Positions 1 through 6,611 of a stretch of DNA of 12,364 nucleotides are shown here, in pieces. The notes beneath the pieces are model-generated. The model was not told the DNA's origin. It made no database searches and worked only from the letters and a program-made list of their open reading frames with translations. This stretch comes from CAYRVF01 sp964427535 (lineage in GTDB: Bacteria; Chloroflexota; Ktedonobacteria; Ktedonobacterales; JADMIN01), in the NCBI GenBank assembly GCA_964427535.1, contig CAYRVF010000139.1, positions 1 to 12,364 of the forward strand, given 5' to 3'. The first letter of the stretch is position 1; every line of letters begins with the position of its first letter. The translations under genes and the position numbers were made by a program.

Positions 1-45
1 AAGCAGGCAGGTGTCAGCATCGACGATTTCATCACGCATCTTTAG
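1..45 (+). CDS. Possible C-terminal end of a gene entering from the left edge (partial)
   Basis: Frame 1 is open from the window edge to a TAG at 43-45 and reads KQAGVSIDDFITHL. The composition looks protein-like (alternating hydrophobic and acidic residues), and the stop is followed by about 200 bp with no convincing gene, so this is probably the end of an upstream gene on the same strand. Fourteen residues are too few to name a family, and a chance open frame cannot be excluded. Confidence 0.3.
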   Translation, partial: KQAGVSIDDFITHL

Positions 46-87
46 GCAGCCCGACGGAGTACTAGGCCGACTACTCTCGTCGTCCTT

Positions 88-124
88 CCCCTCGCGGGAG
101 GGGCGGCGGGGAACCGGTCTTCCC
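88..124. repeat. Two adjacent short hairpins in a C/G-rich intergenic stretch
   Basis: CCCCT (88-92) pairs with AGGGG (99-103) across a 6-nt loop. GGGAA (109-113) pairs with TTCCC (120-124) across another 6-nt loop. They lie 40-80 bp after the possible upstream stop codon. They could be a terminator region for that gene, though no T-run follows, or a worn copy of the C-rich palindromic repeats seen at 12004-12114. Confidence 0.3.
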
Positions 125-162
125 GACAGGGACGCTCGCTTGCGTGTGGATGTCCCGTTGTG

Positions 163-192
163 TTGCTTCCCAGTCGGGCCCACTCATATACA
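163..192 (+). promoter_or_regulatory. Weak candidate promoter for the chloramphenicol phosphotransferase-like gene
   Basis: TTGCTT (163-168) and TATACA (187-192) are separated by 18 bp, about 50 bp before the chosen start codon. The -35 match is poor. A second -10-like hexamer, TACAAT (215-220), sits closer to the gene but has no visible -35 partner. A promoter is expected somewhere in 46-241; which hexamer is used is uncertain. Confidence 0.25.
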
Positions 193-241
193 CCGAAAGA
201 CGTCCTCCTCAGCGTACAATGAGGGGAGCAGCAGACAATCA

Positions 242-979
242 ATGCACTCTCCGGAGAACAGCGAAGGTACGGACGTAATTCAGGCGATTATTCTGAACGG
301 CGGGTCGAGCTCGGGCAAGACGACGATTGCGACCACACTTCAAGATATCTTGTCTTCCCCCTGGTTGCGGTTCAGCATCGATACACTGATTGACGCAATG
401 CCGAAGGCGCTCCTCGACGCAGGGAATGGCATCACATTTGGCGCTGACGGCTCGGTACATCCGGGGCCAGAGTTTCGCCAATTGGAGTCGGCATGGATGC
501 GGGGTATCGCCGCCATGATCCATGCCGGAGCCCGGATCATCATTGACGATGTCTTCGTCAGTGGTGTTGACGCGCGCAACCGATGGCGTACGGCTCTGGC
601 TGGCGTGTCAGTGTTGTGGGTGGGCGTGCGCTGTGACCCGAGTGTCGCGGCCGAACGCGAACGAGGACGCGACGACCACATCCAAGGCATGGCGACACTC
701 CAAGCGCTGATGGTGCATGCGGGAATCGAGTACAACATGGAGGTTGACACAACTGGCATGCCTGCACTGGAATGCGCTCGCCTCATTGCGACACGGGTCG
801 GCAACTCAGATCCGCGACGTGGACACCGTCAGCGTGTCGTTGCCGCTGTTCGACGCTCGGCTGCTCTCCGATCGCGCGCTCTCGCACACCCCCCACACGC
901 ATGCTCCCTGGCCTCTTCCCCTCTAGCGAATTGGTCAGGTGTTGTCTGCGTTCACGGCAGAGGCACGGAGAGATTTTGA
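242..979 (+). CDS. Chloramphenicol 3-O-phosphotransferase-like kinase (CPT family)
   Basis: A P-loop kinase of about 245 residues. The ATG at 242 was chosen because family similarity begins about 12 residues later and the sequence 5' of it reads as non-coding; a GAGGGGAG lies roughly 14 nt upstream. The P-loop is GGSSSGKT (residues 20-27). It is followed by FSIDTLIDAMP, whose Asp47 matches the proposed catalytic Asp of the Streptomyces venezuelae enzyme, then GPEFRQLE, GARIIIDDVF (97-106), WVGVRCD (126-132) and GIEYNMEVDTT near 161-171. The order and spacing follow CPT from recalled family sequence. CPT phosphorylates the primary hydroxyl of chloramphenicol in the cytosol, but homologues outside producers may act on other small alcohols. 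The family core ends near residue 186. The next 59 residues (Arg/Ala/His-rich, then Cys/Val) match nothing I know and may be read-through after loss of the original stop. It lies just upstream of an ABC exporter operon on the same strand. Confidence 0.82.
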   Translation: MHSPENSEGTDVIQAIILNGGSSSGKTTIATTLQDILSSPWLRFSIDTLIDAMPKALLDAGNGITFGADGSVHPGPEFRQLESAWMRGIAAMIHAGARIIIDDVFVSGVDARNRWRTALAGVSVLWVGVRCDPSVAAERERGRDDHIQGMATLQALMVHAGIEYNMEVDTTGMPALECARLIATRVGNSDPRRGHRQRVVAAVRRSAALRSRALAHPPHACSLASSPLANWSGVVCVHGRGTERF

Positions 980-983
980 TCGC

Positions 984-1001
984 TTTCGTCAGGTAACGAA
1001 A
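984..1001. repeat. 6-bp inverted repeat just after the CPT-like gene
   Basis: TTTCGT (984-989) and ACGAAA (996-1001) are perfect inverted arms around 6 bp, starting 4 bp past the upstream stop codon. It lies before the probable adaptor-gene promoter at 1032. It could be a short regulator site or a weak hairpin. There is no T-run after it, so a terminator is doubtful. Confidence 0.3.
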
Positions 1002-1031
1002 CTTCCCCATTCCATTCCACGTCATCACGAG

Positions 1032-1037
1032 TATACT
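1032..1037 (+). promoter_or_regulatory. Probable -10 element of the exporter operon
   Basis: TATACT matches the sigma-70-type -10 consensus at five of six positions. No good -35 is present at 16-18 bp (ATTCCA at 1009-1014 is the best), so the promoter may need an activator or be weak. Transcription would start near 1044, at the edge of the inverted repeat at 1043-1070. Confidence 0.5.
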
Positions 1038-1042
1038 AGTGC

Positions 1043-1070
1043 TGTGTCGCAGGTGGATGTGTGCGACACA
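1043..1070. promoter_or_regulatory. Inverted repeat, candidate operator of the exporter operon
   Basis: TGTGTCGCA (1043-1051) and TGCGACACA (1062-1070) are perfect 9-bp inverted arms around 10 bp. The element lies over the predicted transcription start and about 90 bp before the adaptor start codon. A dimeric repressor of TetR or MarR type would fit, since such proteins often control drug exporters. An RNA hairpin in the leader is the alternative. No regulator gene is visible nearby. Confidence 0.5.
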
Positions 1071-1161
1071 CTATCCGCACGGTCGTGCCCCTACGCCTGG
1101 ACGCCGGCGACTGTGCCCTCGAGACCACCGAACCGAGACCACCAACAGACGAGGATGGCCC

Positions 1162-2769
1162 ATGACGGAGTCCGAGCAGCCACGAGGCACTGAGTCGCTG
1201 GTATTGCCAGATTTCGACGACGACGACACGCTCCTGTCTGACGAGATCGCCCCCCATCCGCGTCCCCGCTTCGAGTGGACGCGAGATCGCATCGTGATCG
1301 CCTCGATCGCGGCGGCGGTGCTGCTCGCGTTGATCGGTGGCATCATCTTCGCCATCGCGCGTGGCCGGACACCGCAGTACACCTACACGTCCATCCAGCA
1401 GGGGAATCTCGCGCTCTCTGTCGCGGCCACCGGTCCCATCCAGAGCGCGGAGTACGATGTCAACTTCTCTGGCAGCGGCACCATTACGGAGATTAACGTG
1501 AAGGTCGGGCAGCAGGTGAAGGCTGGCGACACGCTCGCCAAGCTCGATCCAACCTCACTGCAAGACGCCGTCAACTCCGCGCAGCAGAATCTGAGCAGCG
1601 CGCAGCAGAGCCTATCCGACGCGCAAAGCAACCTGCAACGCGTACAGGAGCAAGCGCAGGCGCAAGTCAACGCGGCCTTCTCGCAAGAGCAAAACACGAT
1701 CAACAACACCTGCAACAAGTCTTCTGACTCGTCAAGCTGCATCCAGGCCGCCCAAGATCAATATGCCGCTGTACAGGCGCAGGCCAACGCCCAGCAGGCT
1801 CAGGCGCAGAGCCAGGTCGACAGCGCGCAGGCGCAGGTCAACTCCGCACAGAGCCAGTTGCAGACCGCGCAAGACAACCTCAAAAACGCGACCCTCGTGG
1901 CGCCCCACGCTGGCACCGTGGCGGCCATCAATGGGACGGTCGGGGGCACGCCGGGCAAGACGGGCACCGCCGGCGGCAGCTCGGCCAGCCAGTCGAGCAC
2001 GTTCATCTCGATCGTGGACCTCAGCATGCTGCAGGTCAATGCCTCCGTCAATGAGGCTGACATCGGGCGCGTCGCCGCGGGGCAGGCAGTCACCTTTATG
2101 GTGAGCGCGTACGGCACGCGGACCTTCTCGGGCACGGTGAGTGCCATCTCACCTCTCGGGCAGACGACCTCGAATGTCGTCACCTACCCGGTGACGATCG
2201 ACGTGGATATGCCCAGCGTGCAGGGCGCGAATCTGCTGCCGGGCATGACGGCGACAGCTACCATCACTACAGACGCCCGCTTCGGCGTGCTGCTGCTGCC
2301 GGCCAGTGCCGTGACCTTCGCGCAGTCGCAGGTGGGTGCGCCGAATGGTATCACCAGGGCGCAGGCACAAGCGGCCCTGCAGCAGGCCAATAAGCAGCTC
2401 CAGGCGCTGGAAAACGACTCCGCGAATGTCGACGTCTCGAAAGATACGCCGACCCGCGCCTTCGTGCTCGAGCGTTCGAGCACGGACACCTGGATCGTCA
2501 AGCCGGTCGTGCTCGGCCTCACGGACGGCACTTCGTATCAGGTGCTGTCGGGACTGCATGCGGGTGAGCACGTCGTCACCGGGCAACAAGGCGGCACCGG
2601 GTCGCGCGGCGCCAGCACGCCGAACCCGGCCAGCGGTGGGCAGACCCAGCCGGGCGCCGCGAGTCCCACCACCGCACCGGCGACGCCGCACACGTCGGGC
2701 ACCGCCAGCCCTGGCACAAGGTCGACGACTCCACCGGATGTGCAATACACGCCGGGCACCGGTCAGTAG
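1162..2769 (+). CDS. MacA/HlyD-type exporter adaptor (membrane fusion protein family)
   Basis: The adaptor subunit of an ABC exporter, 535 residues from the ATG at 1162, which has GAGGA 6 nt upstream. An acidic cytosolic N-terminus (DFDDDD) precedes one transmembrane helix near residues 44-66. A lipoyl-like half follows (about 100-130, SGSGTITEINVKVGQQVKAGDTLAKLD), then a Gln/Ala-rich coiled-coil hairpin (131-240) and the second lipoyl half (243-262, LVAPHAGTVAAINGTVG). The beta-barrel and membrane-proximal domains follow, with the LLPGMTATATI motif near 358-368. Unusual points are Cys184 and Cys193 near the coiled-coil tip, a second Gln-rich helical insert (about 395-420) and a Pro/Thr/Gly/Ser-rich disordered tail (476-535). 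Such adaptors dock on a MacB-like permease outside the membrane; in an organism without TolC it would act like Bacillus YknX. The ATPase gene begins 17 bp downstream. The substrate cannot be read from sequence. Confidence 0.9.
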   Translation: MTESEQPRGTESLVLPDFDDDDTLLSDEIAPHPRPRFEWTRDRIVIASIAAAVLLALIGGIIFAIARGRTPQYTYTSIQQGNLALSVAATGPIQSAEYDVNFSGSGTITEINVKVGQQVKAGDTLAKLDPTSLQDAVNSAQQNLSSAQQSLSDAQSNLQRVQEQAQAQVNAAFSQEQNTINNTCNKSSDSSSCIQAAQDQYAAVQAQANAQQAQAQSQVDSAQAQVNSAQSQLQTAQDNLKNATLVAPHAGTVAAINGTVGGTPGKTGTAGGSSASQSSTFISIVDLSMLQVNASVNEADIGRVAAGQAVTFMVSAYGTRTFSGTVSAISPLGQTTSNVVTYPVTIDVDMPSVQGANLLPGMTATATITTDARFGVLLLPASAVTFAQSQVGAPNGITRAQAQAALQQANKQLQALENDSANVDVSKDTPTRAFVLERSSTDTWIVKPVVLGLTDGTSYQVLSGLHAGEHVVTGQQGGTGSRGASTPNPASGGQTQPGAASPTTAPATPHTSGTASPGTRSTTPPDVQYTPGTGQ

Positions 2770-2786
2770 AGAAGCGGGAGCCAAGC

Positions 2787-3626
2787 ATGACCGACTATCT
2801 CGCGCAGCGGCCGGCCAGCGGGCAGGCGCCTCCGCCAACGGCCTGGACACGCGACGATGAGCCCGCGCCCCCGCTGCCCGACGATCTGCCGGTGATCGAG
2901 GTGCGCGATCTGGCCAAGACCTATCTGCTCGGCCAGACGCGCGTGCGGGCGCTACGTGGCGTCAGCCTGACGGTGCGCCGGGGCGAGTTCGTGGCAGTCA
3001 TGGGGCCATCGGGATCGGGCAAATCGACCTTCATGAATCTCGCCGGCTGCCTAGACACGCCCACCGCCGGAGACTACTGGCTGATGGGGATGCAGGTCAG
3101 CGCCCTCTCGCCCGACGAGCTGGCCACCATTCGCAACCTCCACCTGGGGTTCGTCTTCCAGGGCTTCAATCTGCTGCCGCGTGCGACCGCGCTAGAGAAT
3201 GTGGCGCTGCCGCTCGTCTACGCCGGTGTGCCACGCGCCGAGCAAGAGCGCCGCGCTCGCCGGATGCTGCAGGCGGTGGGGCTAGGTGCGCGCGCGGCAC
3301 ACCGGCCGTCGCAGCTCTCGGGTGGGCAGCAGCAGCGCGTCGCCATCGCCCGCGCGCTCGTCAATCGCCCGGCGGTGCTGCTGGCCGACGAACCGACCGG
3401 CAATCTCGACAGCCATACCAGCATCGAGATCCTGGCGATCCTGCAGGCGCTTAACGAGCGGGGACTAACGGTGGTGCTCGTCACACACGAGCCCGATATC
3501 GCCGCCTTCGCGCAGCGGCAGATCACCTTCTCCGACGGTGTCATGACGAGCGACTCGCTCGTCATTGCTCCCCGCTCGGCACGCGCCGAATGGCAGCCGC
3601 GCAGCGCTGAGGAGTCCGCTCCATGA
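2787..3626 (+). CDS. MacB/LolD-type ABC transporter ATP-binding protein
   Basis: The cytosolic ATPase of the exporter, 279 residues, with GCGGGAG 6 nt before its ATG. All nucleotide-binding motifs are intact: Walker A GPSGSGKST (73-81), Q-loop Gln125 in FQGFN, signature LSGGQQQR (177-184), Walker B VLLADEPT (197-204), D-loop GNLD and H-loop His234. The core resembles stand-alone MacB/LolD/FtsE-type ATPases that pair with a four-helix FtsX-like permease and drive mechanotransmission rather than channel transport. About 35 residues of Pro/Asp-rich sequence precede the domain, longer than usual, and about 25 residues follow it. Its stop overlaps the permease start by 4 bp (ATGA), indicating translational coupling and a two-protein MacB rather than the fused Escherichia coli form. 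Confidence 0.95.
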   Translation: MTDYLAQRPASGQAPPPTAWTRDDEPAPPLPDDLPVIEVRDLAKTYLLGQTRVRALRGVSLTVRRGEFVAVMGPSGSGKSTFMNLAGCLDTPTAGDYWLMGMQVSALSPDELATIRNLHLGFVFQGFNLLPRATALENVALPLVYAGVPRAEQERRARRMLQAVGLGARAAHRPSQLSGGQQQRVAIARALVNRPAVLLADEPTGNLDSHTSIEILAILQALNERGLTVVLVTHEPDIAAFAQRQITFSDGVMTSDSLVIAPRSARAEWQPRSAEESAP

Positions 3627-4906
3627 GCTGGACTCGCTCTGCACCGAGGCGCACCGCCACGCGTACGCTCAAGATATTGCCAGCTCGGCGGAATCTGGTT
3701 GCCGCAAACTTCCGCAGCGCGCTCGACGCGCTCTCGACGAATCGCACACGGTCGCTGTTGACGATGCTGGGCGTCATCATCGGCGTAGCGGCGGTCATCG
3801 CGGCAATCTCGCTCACGCAGGGTGTGAGCGCGCTCATCACCGCGCGAATCAATGGGCTGGGCACGAACGCCGTGCTCATCAGTCCCGGCGCCGCGACGAC
3901 GAAGGGCGCCTCGGGCGGCACCGGCACACAGCAATCGCTCACGATAGGCGACGCCGCCGCGCTCGGCGAGCTGCCGCACGTCGTCGCCGTCAGCCCGGTG
4001 CTGAGTGTTCCCACCCAGATGGTCTATCAGAACCGGAACTGGAACACACGCGTTTCGGGCGTCTATCCGGCGTTTCAGGGCATCCAGAACTGGCAGCTCG
4101 CGGAGGGCGCCTGGTTCAGCGCGACCGACCAGGCCAGTGGCACGCCAGTCGTGGTGCTCGGGCAGACTGTCGCAAGCAACCTCATCCCGTCGAGTGTCGA
4201 CCCGGTGGGGCAGCGCATCCTCATCAACAACCAGCTCTTCCGCGTGGTCGGCGTGCTGCAATCGAAGGGCGCGGCGGGCGCCGCCAACCAGGACGACGTC
4301 GCCTTCGTGCCGTACTCCGCCGCGCATGTGCGCCTCGACAACAGTCTCTACGTCAGTCAGATCGTGGTGCAGGCAGAGAGCGCCGATACGGTGACCACCG
4401 TACAGACAGAGGCCACCACGCTGCTACGGCAACGGCACAACATCCGTCCGGGACAGCCAGACGACTTCCAGGTCCGTGTGCCGAGCCAGCTCGTGCAGAC
4501 CGCACAGGTCTTCGCCAGTACGCTCTCGGCGCTGCTGATCGGCATCGCGGCCATCTCGCTGGTGGTCGGCGGCATCGGCATCATGAACATCATGCTGGTC
4601 TCGGTGACCGAGCGCACCCGCGAGATCGGCACACGTATGGCTGTCGGCGCGCGGCGCAGCGACATCCGTGACCAGTTCCTCATCGAGGCATTCACGCTCA
4701 GTGCCACCGGCGGAGTGCTCGGCATCGTGCTGGGCCTCGCGCTCGGCTTCGGCCTGCAGGCGGCGTTCCGGCTCCCGCTGGGTGTCAGCCCGCTCGCGAT
4801 TTTGCTGGCCGTCGGCGTTGCCGCGGCGATTGGCGTCGGCTTCGGCTACTACCCCGCCGTGCGCGCCTCGCGCCTCGACCCCATCGTCGCCCTGCGCACG
4901 GAGTAA
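3623..4906 (+). CDS. MacB/FtsX-type ABC transporter permease
   Basis: The membrane subunit of the exporter, 427 residues, starting in the ATGA overlap with the ATPase stop. After a basic N-terminus come the coupling sequence NFRSALDALSTNRTRSLLTMLGVIIGVAAVIA and the first transmembrane helix (about 46-66). A large extracytoplasmic MacB-PCD-like domain (about 70-295) follows. Then come three helices (about 300-325, 358-380, 388-411), with the FtsX hallmark VGGIGIMNIMLVSVTERTREIGTRMAVGA (315-343) between the second and third. It ends in the typical PAVRASRLDPIVALRTE. The layout matches MacB permeases that export macrolides, peptides or lipids in partnership with a MacA-like adaptor. It is the last gene of the operon; the next gene converges on it 5 bp away, leaving no room for a separate terminator. 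Confidence 0.94.
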   Translation: MSWTRSAPRRTATRTLKILPARRNLVAANFRSALDALSTNRTRSLLTMLGVIIGVAAVIAAISLTQGVSALITARINGLGTNAVLISPGAATTKGASGGTGTQQSLTIGDAAALGELPHVVAVSPVLSVPTQMVYQNRNWNTRVSGVYPAFQGIQNWQLAEGAWFSATDQASGTPVVVLGQTVASNLIPSSVDPVGQRILINNQLFRVVGVLQSKGAAGAANQDDVAFVPYSAAHVRLDNSLYVSQIVVQAESADTVTTVQTEATTLLRQRHNIRPGQPDDFQVRVPSQLVQTAQVFASTLSALLIGIAAISLVVGGIGIMNIMLVSVTERTREIGTRMAVGARRSDIRDQFLIEAFTLSATGGVLGIVLGLALGFGLQAAFRLPLGVSPLAILLAVGVAAAIGVGFGYYPAVRASRLDPIVALRTE

Positions 4907-4911
4907 TCGCC

Positions 4912-6294
4912 TCAGAGAGGCCCACTTGAATGATCTCCGTGCTCCGGCTCCGTCAGTCCTCGGCCCGTGTGATCGGCCTCCTCGGGGAGCATCAGCCAGA
5001 GAGAGACGAGCGAGGGCTGCATCGTCTCCGCCACCACGCCCACCAGCTGATGGCCGAGTTCGTCGAGGTCCATCTCATTGCGCACCGAGGCGCCGAAGGT
5101 AGAGAGCGTCCGTCCCGCGTTGTACTTGCGGCGGTAGAAGCGGCGGTCGACGAACGTCCGTACACGTCCACGCACGGGCTGGAAGAGCGCGGCAATCGCA
5201 AGTGTCGAGATCACCACGGCCACGGCTGACCCCTGGCCCGTTAGTGCGTGAAACGCGGTCTGCAGTAGCAGCACGACGCCAAAATAGGCCGCCGTGAGGG
5301 TGAACGTCACCACGCTATAGATCAGCGTGCGCCGTATGATGACGTCGATGTCGTAGAGCCGGTAGCGCAGGATCGCCATGCCCACCGCGAGCGAGAAGAC
5401 GATCGTCGCCAGCGCGCTACATGGCGGGCTAAGCAACTCGAGAAGCGAACCCGGCCGGCCGAGGGACGGCACGATCAGCGTCGGCGCATCCACCGCGAGT
5501 GTGGTCCCGACGGCTGCCGACGCACCAAAGACGACCCAGCGGGTCTGTGCGCGCTCGCGTGGGTTCGACACATGCCGGTACCGGTAGACTTGGGCCACTC
5601 CCGAGACGATCAGCCCAACCTGCCAAACGGCCAGATAGACGCCCAGGAGCAGTGTGCCCCGCAGCAGATAGACGCCCATCATCGTCAGCCAGGTGGCGAT
5701 CCACACCGCAATAAACCAGCGTGTCCAGCGCGGCACGAAGCGTCCGCTGGGGAACAGCGCTGCCAGCAAGAACAGCAGCGTGTACGTGAGTCCCGTCGTG
5801 ATCATCGCGGGAAGCTGCCAAATGGAGCGGCCCGTCTGAATCGAGCTGGAGACCACCACCGTGCCCAGCCCCACCTCCACCAGGGCGACGAGGAGCGCCA
5901 TCCAGTCGTCAGACTTGCGCCAGACGATCACGCCCGCGGCCGCGAAGCATACGGCTGAGGAGAGCAGCGTGATCACAAATGTCAGCGCGGTGTACGTGGG
6001 AATGGAGAGGCCCAGCGTCGCAAGTGCGCGAGCACTGGTGGGGGAAGGTTGCTCAAGCGCACACCCCGTGCCGGTGCAGACCGTCCGGAGCTGCATCCAA
6101 TAAACCGGTATCAGGAGCACAAAGAGTCCCAGCAGGACGGACGCAAGGCTAGACCATACCGCTCGCACAACCAGGAGCTGGCGCCCACTAAGGCGCGTGC
6201 TCAGGGTCGTGGTACGATCAAGCCTCGTGGCGGCTCTGGCGTCGGCGACCGCCTGCGTGACAGGCGACGATGTGCTGTCTCCCGGCCACTCCAT
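4912..6294 (-). CDS. Polytopic membrane sensor-like protein lacking a kinase domain
   Basis: An integral membrane protein of 460 residues with about nine or ten predicted helices (near 44-66, 101-124, 131-149, 161-182, 192-212, 213-233, 253-275, 291-309, 323-346, 355-372). Cys73 and Cys78 lie in the first extracytoplasmic loop. The motifs RYRLYDIDVIIRRTLIYS and RFYRRKYNA (385-393), then a helix ending MQPSLVSLWL, match the membrane half of Chloroflexota sensor kinases. There the sequence normally leads into GAF or kinase domains; here it stops about 26 residues later, so no phosphorylation core exists. Function is unknown, perhaps ligand sensing with a partner. The start is uncertain. The ATG at 6294 has GAGG 9 nt upstream and leaves a hairpin in the leader. 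In-frame ATGs at 6318 and 6414 would add 8 or 40 residues of low-complexity basic sequence. Confidence 0.78.
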   Translation of the reverse strand: MEWPGDSTSSPVTQAVADARAATRLDRTTTLSTRLSGRQLLVVRAVWSSLASVLLGLFVLLIPVYWMQLRTVCTGTGCALEQPSPTSARALATLGLSIPTYTALTFVITLLSSAVCFAAAGVIVWRKSDDWMALLVALVEVGLGTVVVSSSIQTGRSIWQLPAMITTGLTYTLLFLLAALFPSGRFVPRWTRWFIAVWIATWLTMMGVYLLRGTLLLGVYLAVWQVGLIVSGVAQVYRYRHVSNPRERAQTRWVVFGASAAVGTTLAVDAPTLIVPSLGRPGSLLELLSPPCSALATIVFSLAVGMAILRYRLYDIDVIIRRTLIYSVVTFTLTAAYFGVVLLLQTAFHALTGQGSAVAVVISTLAIAALFQPVRGRVRTFVDRRFYRRKYNAGRTLSTFGASVRNEMDLDELGHQLVGVVAETMQPSLVSLWLMLPEEADHTGRGLTEPEHGDHSSGPL

Positions 6295-6353
6295 ACGGGT
6301 GTGCCTCGGTCCGCACATGTATGCTCGCGATGGCTCGCTCCATGCCCCGCGTC

Positions 6354-6410
6354 GTATGTCGTCCCTGGTCGGTGCCCTCAGGCGCGGCATCGCACGACCC
6401 GACGACATAC
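6354..6410 (-). ncRNA. Strong hairpin potential in the leader of the membrane-sensor gene
   Basis: Perfect 10-bp arms lie at 6354-6363 (GTATGTCGTC) and 6401-6410 (GACGACATAC). Inside them GGTCG (6367-6371) pairs with CGACC (6395-6399), and TGCC (6373-6376) pairs with GGCA (6386-6389), extendable by one wobble pair. The nested arms form an interrupted stem of about 19 bp with a 9-nt loop. With the candidate promoter at 6457-6485 and a start at 6294, it sits mid-leader, 60-116 nt before the start codon. It may be a regulatory RNA structure or a DNA palindrome bound by protein. It would be coding if the 6414 start is used. No known riboswitch was recognised. Confidence 0.4.
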
Positions 6411-6456
6411 TCATCCGCCGCCTTGTCGTGTGGCCAGCCTCGGGTATCTATTGCCT

Positions 6457-6485
6457 ATCGTACCATGAGGTGGCGCCAGTCTCCA
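6457..6485 (-). promoter_or_regulatory. Candidate promoter for the membrane-sensor gene
   Basis: On the minus strand TGGAGA (6485-6480) and TACGAT (6462-6457) are 17 bp apart, and the -10 is preceded by TGG, an extended -10. Four of six -35 bases match consensus. Transcription would begin near 6450, giving a leader of about 155 nt to the start at 6294. The rest of 6486-6611 holds no gene or strong signal that I can support. Confidence 0.4.
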
Positions 6486-6611
6486 CCGATGCCCGACCTC
6501 GCCGAGCTCGCAGTGCCGCCCGTTAGCCCCTGTCGGCGAACCTGCGCGTTGGGCTGACTTTCGTCCAGCGGCGCCGGTCGCCGTCGTGTACGGTGCGGCA
6601 TGCCAGCACGA

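Noticed and set aside
11..241. Upstream extension of the CPT-like reading frame to position 11
   Set aside because: The added 77 residues are Arg/Ser-rich, have no family similarity and cross hairpins and promoter-like hexamers. The family begins just after the ATG at 242.
3218..4327. A 369-codon minus-strand open frame across the ATPase and permease genes
   Set aside because: It crosses two well-identified genes on the other strand and has the Arg/His/Asp-rich composition of antisense translation.
6569..6583. CGGCG-N5-CGCCG hairpin after the hydrolase stop as a terminator
   Set aside because: The stem is only 5 bp, no T-run follows on the minus strand, and such arms are common by chance in GC-rich DNA.
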